From NCBI RefSeq assembly GCF_024748695.1, contig NZ_CP087176.1, forward strand, positions 6,627,501 to 6,691,500: DNA of 64,000 nucleotides, written 5' to 3'. Under the pieces are notes generated by a model that worked only from the letters and a program-made list of their open reading frames with translations, was not told where the DNA came from and made no database searches. Both the position numbers and the translations under genes were made by a program. The stretch comes from Pseudomonas sp. B21-040 (GTDB lineage Bacteria; Pseudomonadota; Gammaproteobacteria; Pseudomonadales; Pseudomonadaceae). Shown one piece after another: positions 60,371 through 64,000 of the stretch (positions are counted from its first letter, which is position 1; every line of letters begins with the position of its first letter).

Positions 60371-62358
60371 TGGGCAGCTCCTGGCTGGGCGCTGGTACGC
60401 GGCGACGCAGGATCGGCCGGCAGCGTGAAAGTACGGAGGTCGATGGTCGGCGCATTACTGCTGCCACCCAGACGATGATCAAGAATCAGCAGCTTGGCGT
60501 TGGCCAGGCCTTGGGTCAGTTGGCCAAGGTATTGCTCCAGCACAAAGGCCTGGCCAGCACTGGCATAGGCTTTCTGTTCAGCGCTGAACTTGAGGTCCGT
60601 CGCCTGCGCTGTGGCATTGATTTCATGGGCGCTGGCGGTCGCTTGATCGCGGGCAATGCTGGCTTGCAGTTGCGCCTGATTGGTCGCCTCCGCCGCAGCA
60701 CCGCGCTCTCGTGAGATCAATGCTTGAGCACCAATCTGCGCTGCCTGCACGCCGTGATAAGCGTTGGCGGCGCCGGCCGGTGGGTGAATCGCTTCCACCA
60801 CGGTCGCGAGAATTTCCACACCGCTGTCGAGCGTGTTCAAGTCCGCCTGCACCGCGCGACCGATCTCATCAGCCAGACCTACCCTGTCCTCGCCGAGCAA
60901 ACCATCAAGGGTTCGCGAGGCGAAGTCGTGCACCAGAATCCGGCTGGCGGTGCTGCGAATCAGCGTCGGCACGTCAGCACTGTTGTAGGTGGCCGCCAAT
61001 GCTGCTTGATCGGTCAGGCCGATGCGATAGACGAAGCGCACGTCCATGTTGACGATCTGGAAGCTCTGCTTGTCGGCGCGGCTGCTGGCGATGACTTGGG
61101 ATTTGTCATTCACATGGCTGGCATCCCACAGCCGATTGGCAATCGCCGGCGCGGGGCCTTCGGCTGGTTCAAGTACGACGGGGGCCGAGGCTTCGCCAAC
61201 GCTGGTGGCCAACTCGTGAACCACGCCGTTCTCGACATTCAGCACACGACCCAACGGCCACGGTAGACCGGCGTGCAAACCAGGACCAAACACCGCCACC
61301 GGTTTGCCAAATCGCTCGTAGATACCCCGCCCCTGCAACGGTATTTCGTGAATGCCAGTGAGCGACCAGCCGACAATGGCAACCACTGCCAGCACCGGAA
61401 AAAACGCCCGGCGCATATAGGTGAACGCCCAGATTTGTCGCAGGTCGATACCGAAGCGGTTGTGCAATTCGTGCTGCAAGGCGAGCAGCGGCTGCGGTGG
61501 CCAGCGCAGCATGTCGGCGACAAAACTGCGGGCCAGCAATGGAGGCTCGAGTTGTTCACGCTGTGGGCTGAACAGCGACAACACCGCACGCAGCAGCAAC
61601 TCGACCGCGACCAGGCCTGGCAACAAACCGATCAGCACCGCCAAACGCACCGGCCAGATCGACTCTTCGCTGGCAAACAACAGACACAACGCACCAAGCA
61701 CCAGGCAAATAATCGCAACCCGAGTCAATTGCGCCAGTGCACCTGCTTCCGGCCATTGGGCGACGTTTTCCTGGGCCAGTTGTCGTTCAACCACCAGCAG
61801 ACCGAACGCCAGCAGCAAGGCCAGCGCCGCGCCGACGCTGGCGGACAAACCCAGCGCGGCGGGCGGTAACGCGAGGTTCCAGAACTGACTGACACTGAAC
61901 GCCGCCAACAGCGCCCAGGCGCCGAGCCAGAGTGTCGGTGCGCCGATCTGACCGAGCATTCGCACCGAGCGCTGACTGAATCGCTCCAGCAGTCGTTCAT
62001 ACCAACCTTCAGGTGCAACGGTGTCGTCAGCGACAATGACCACCGGCAGCGTCGGGTTCATGGCTTCTGCGCGCCACCGGGTTATCCACCCCGCTGATTG
62101 CAAACCCGCCACCAGCACCAGCAACGCGGCACTCTGGTTCACCAGCAAGGGCGCCCACAGCGACAGCGGCGCGAACAATCCGACAAATAATGCCAACACC
62201 AGCCCGGCCGCCGAAAGAGCACCAAGGCCGATGGCGAATTGTCGTAATCGCCGCCCCTGAAAAACCGCCTGCTGAAAGCGCGGCAGCCCTGCTACCTGCG
62301 CCCCATCGACTTCGAGATCGACTTGCATACCACCCCAGTGTTTATTCAATGCGGACAT
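60367..62358 (-). CDS. SPFH protein, HflK-like, with polytopic N-terminal domain
   Basis: 663 residues from ATG 62358 (GTG 62361 and ATG 62328 are alternatives; no strong ribosome site precedes the first). The first 330 residues carry about seven hydrophobic helices (LSAAGLVLALFVGLFAPLSLW, LGASVGAALALLLAFGLLVV-like text, LAVLIGLLPGLVAVELLL). Then an anchor (AFFPVLAVVAIVGWSLTG) and a band 7/SPFH domain (GIYERFGKPVAVFGPGLHAGLPWPLGRVLNVENG), followed by the coiled coil (ERGAAAEATNQAQLQASIARDQA). Twice the size of usual HflK. First gene of the four-gene operon. Confidence 0.85.
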   Translation of the reverse strand: MSALNKHWGGMQVDLEVDGAQVAGLPRFQQAVFQGRRLRQFAIGLGALSAAGLVLALFVGLFAPLSLWAPLLVNQSAALLVLVAGLQSAGWITRWRAEAMNPTLPVVIVADDTVAPEGWYERLLERFSQRSVRMLGQIGAPTLWLGAWALLAAFSVSQFWNLALPPAALGLSASVGAALALLLAFGLLVVERQLAQENVAQWPEAGALAQLTRVAIICLVLGALCLLFASEESIWPVRLAVLIGLLPGLVAVELLLRAVLSLFSPQREQLEPPLLARSFVADMLRWPPQPLLALQHELHNRFGIDLRQIWAFTYMRRAFFPVLAVVAIVGWSLTGIHEIPLQGRGIYERFGKPVAVFGPGLHAGLPWPLGRVLNVENGVVHELATSVGEASAPVVLEPAEGPAPAIANRLWDASHVNDKSQVIASSRADKQSFQIVNMDVRFVYRIGLTDQAALAATYNSADVPTLIRSTASRILVHDFASRTLDGLLGEDRVGLADEIGRAVQADLNTLDSGVEILATVVEAIHPPAGAANAYHGVQAAQIGAQALISRERGAAAEATNQAQLQASIARDQATASAHEINATAQATDLKFSAEQKAYASAGQAFVLEQYLGQLTQGLANAKLLILDHRLGGSSNAPTIDLRTFTLPADPASPRTSAQPGAAH

Positions 62359-62362
62359 CACA

Positions 62363-62383
62363 TTTCGTTACGATATAACGAAA
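62363..62383. promoter_or_regulatory. Zur-box-like palindrome at the head of the SPFH/P-type ATPase operon
   Basis: Arms TTTCGTTA and TAACGAAA are perfect inversions around CGATA. The centre GTTACGATATAAC fits the Zur consensus GTTATANTATAAC at most positions. It ends 5 bp before the first start codon on the minus strand and is 160 bp upstream of lpd on the plus strand. Its place would block transcription or hide the ribosome site. Confidence 0.7.
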
Positions 62384-62544
62384 ACCATGAAATTTTCGTC
62401 GTAAATCGCAACATCTAAAGGCGCTGAACCTGTCGCTAAGCTGAAGCCTTGACCGAAACAGCCGGAAACGCACATATTACGTTCGTAATTTTTATCAAAG
62501 ACTACCTTCAATCAGCCCGATCCCTTCTCTTCAGGAGTACATCC

Positions 62545-63945
62545 ATGAGCAGCTACGACGTCGTGATTCTGGGCGGTGGCCCCGGCGGTTATAACGCAGC
62601 GATCCGAGCCGGCCAGCTGGGTTTGAAAGCGGCGTGCGTCGAAGGTCGCGCCACCCTGGGCGGCACTTGCCTGAACGTCGGCTGCATGCCGTCCAAGGCG
62701 TTGTTGCACGCCTCCGAACTCTACGAGGCGGCCATGGGTTCGGAATTCGCCAACCTGGGCATCGAGGTCAAACCCACGCTCAACCTCGCTCAGATGATGA
62801 AACAAAAAGATGAAAGCGTGACCGGGCTGACCAAAGGCATCGAGTTTCTGTTTCGCAAAAACAAAGTCGACTGGATCAAGGGCTGGGGCCACATCGACGG
62901 GCCGGGCAAAGTCACGGTGACCGATAATGCGGGCAGCAAGACCGAGCTGAGTGCCAAAGACATCATCATCGCCACCGGCTCCGAGCCCACTCCCCTTCCA
63001 GGCGTCGACATCGACAACAAACGTATCCTTGACTCCACCGGCGCCCTGTCGCTGACCGAAGTGCCAAAACATCTGGTGGTGATCGGTGCCGGCGTCATCG
63101 GCCTGGAGCTGGGTTCTGTTTGGCGACGCCTGGGCGCTCAGGTCACGGTCGTCGAATTTCTCGACCGCATCTGTCCCGGTGTCGATGTTGAGGCCGGCAA
63201 AACCCTGCAGCGCTCGTTAAGTAAGCAAGGCATTAGCTTCAAGTTAAGTTCAAAAGTCACCAGCGCCGCGTCCTCGACTACCGGCGTTCAACTCAGCATT
63301 GAACCGGCGGCGGGTGGCACGCCTGAGTTGCTGGAGGCTGATTACGTGCTGGTGTCTATCGGTCGCCGGCCTTATACCCAGGGCCTTGGGCTGGAAAATG
63401 TCGGCCTCGCCACCGACAAACGCGGCATGCTCGCCAACCAGGGCCACCGTACCGAAGCGGCTGGCGTGTGGGTGATTGGCGACGTGACGTCCGGGCCGAT
63501 GCTCGCCCACAAGGCCGAAGACGAAGCCATGGCCTGCATCGAACAGATCGTCGGCAAGGCAGGTGAGGTGAATTACGACCTGATTCCCAGCGTGATCTAC
63601 ACCAAACCGGAGCTGGCCAGCGTCGGCAAGACCGAGGAGCAACTCAAGGCCGAAGGTCGCGCGTACAAGGTCGGTAAATTCCCGTTTACCGCCAACAGCC
63701 GGGCCAAGATCAACCACGAGACCGAAGGCTTCGCCAAAGTGCTGGCCGATGAGCGTACCGACGAAATCCTCGGCGTCCACCTGGTGGGGCCCAGCGTCAG
63801 TGAAATGATTGGCGAGTATTGCGTGGCGATGGAATTCAGCGCCTCGGCTGAAGACATTGCGTTGACCTGCCATCCGCATCCGACCCGGTCCGAGGCGTTG
63901 CGCCAGGCGGCGATGAATGTGGAGGGGATGGCGACGCAGATGTAG
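62545..63945 (+). CDS. lpd: Dihydrolipoyl dehydrogenase
   Basis: 466 residues from ATG 62545 with AGGAGT upstream; the frame before it is not coding. FAD motif VVILGGGPGGYNAAIRAGQLG, redox disulfide GGTCLNVGCMPSKALL, NAD motif VVIGAGVIGLELGSVWRRLGAQV, and C-terminal catalytic HPHPTRSE. It reoxidises lipoamide of 2-oxoacid dehydrogenases or the glycine cleavage system. The dehydrogenase subunits are not adjacent, so this is one of the stand-alone paralogues (lpd3-like). Confidence 0.95.
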   Translation: MSSYDVVILGGGPGGYNAAIRAGQLGLKAACVEGRATLGGTCLNVGCMPSKALLHASELYEAAMGSEFANLGIEVKPTLNLAQMMKQKDESVTGLTKGIEFLFRKNKVDWIKGWGHIDGPGKVTVTDNAGSKTELSAKDIIIATGSEPTPLPGVDIDNKRILDSTGALSLTEVPKHLVVIGAGVIGLELGSVWRRLGAQVTVVEFLDRICPGVDVEAGKTLQRSLSKQGISFKLSSKVTSAASSTTGVQLSIEPAAGGTPELLEADYVLVSIGRRPYTQGLGLENVGLATDKRGMLANQGHRTEAAGVWVIGDVTSGPMLAHKAEDEAMACIEQIVGKAGEVNYDLIPSVIYTKPELASVGKTEEQLKAEGRAYKVGKFPFTANSRAKINHETEGFAKVLADERTDEILGVHLVGPSVSEMIGEYCVAMEFSASAEDIALTCHPHPTRSEALRQAAMNVEGMATQM

Positions 63946-63977
63946 GCCTTAAAATTCTTGTTGTCGGGTCTGCCGCT

Positions 63978-64000
63978 ATCGCGAGCAAGCTCGCTCCCAC
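63978..64000. repeat. REP element, cut by window edge
   Basis: TATCGCGAGCAAGCTCGCTC followed by CCAC: the same REP type as at 35843, starting 33 bp after the lpd stop. Confidence 0.8.

Noticed and set aside
1..64000. tRNA, rRNA or known small RNA genes
   Set aside because: I looked for tRNA-like cloverleaf arms and well-known RNAs by eye and found none that I could support.

Overview
The window looks like a chromosomal stretch from a fluorescent Pseudomonas (P. fluorescens group). The reasons are moderately high G+C, Pseudomonas-type short palindromic repeats (GCGAGC..GCTCGC with a CTCCCACA flank) at several gene junctions, and gene neighbourhoods typical of that genus: pycA/oadA-LysR-RpiR, GGDEF/EAL-uvrD, and zigA/folE2/zinc-ABC. 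This is judged from sequence reading only; no database search was possible.

Layout. 1-4134: an amino-acid type ABC transporter (periplasmic binding protein, two permeases) with a ureohydrolase that runs off the left edge, and a divergent LysR regulator. 4135-10881: an accessory island, partly AT-rich. It holds an orphan antitoxin-like protein, two diverged copies of a small unknown gene, a MITE-like element, degenerate copies of one interspersed repeat, a NucS-like nuclease, a uracil-DNA-glycosylase-like protein and an orphan TniQ/TnsD-like protein. 10882-24671: acetylpolyamine amidohydrolase plus polyamine-binding protein, a 1516-residue toxin-like protein, a MocR regulator facing a PaiB-like gene, two GNAT acetyltransferases, a broken hipA with hipB, and an autotransporter. 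24750-42143: mostly conserved core genes (two-subunit pyruvate carboxylase and its LysR neighbour, RpiR regulator, GGDEF/EAL protein, uvrD, membrane and housekeeping genes, pdxY).

42154-50908 is a zinc-starvation region. It has two COG0523 GTPases (one ZigA), DUF1826, FolE2, a complete metal ABC transporter, a gamma-carbonic anhydrase, the remnant of a dihydroorotase gene and a threonyl-tRNA-synthetase-like protein that has lost its catalytic core. Two Zur-box-like palindromes sit upstream of zigA and folE2. 50933-56242 holds DUF3617, cardiolipin synthase, cyclopropane fatty acid synthase and a bufferin-type copper peptide operon (bufA-bufB-bufC).

56362-62358 is a tightly coupled four-gene operon: three SPFH (HflK/HflC-like) proteins, one with 17 histidines in its first 33 residues, followed by a metal P-type ATPase. 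A third Zur-like palindrome lies directly in front of its first start codon. It is the best candidate here for a poorly described system and may act with the zinc-sparing genes at 42-51 kb. A dihydrolipoamide dehydrogenase gene closes the window.
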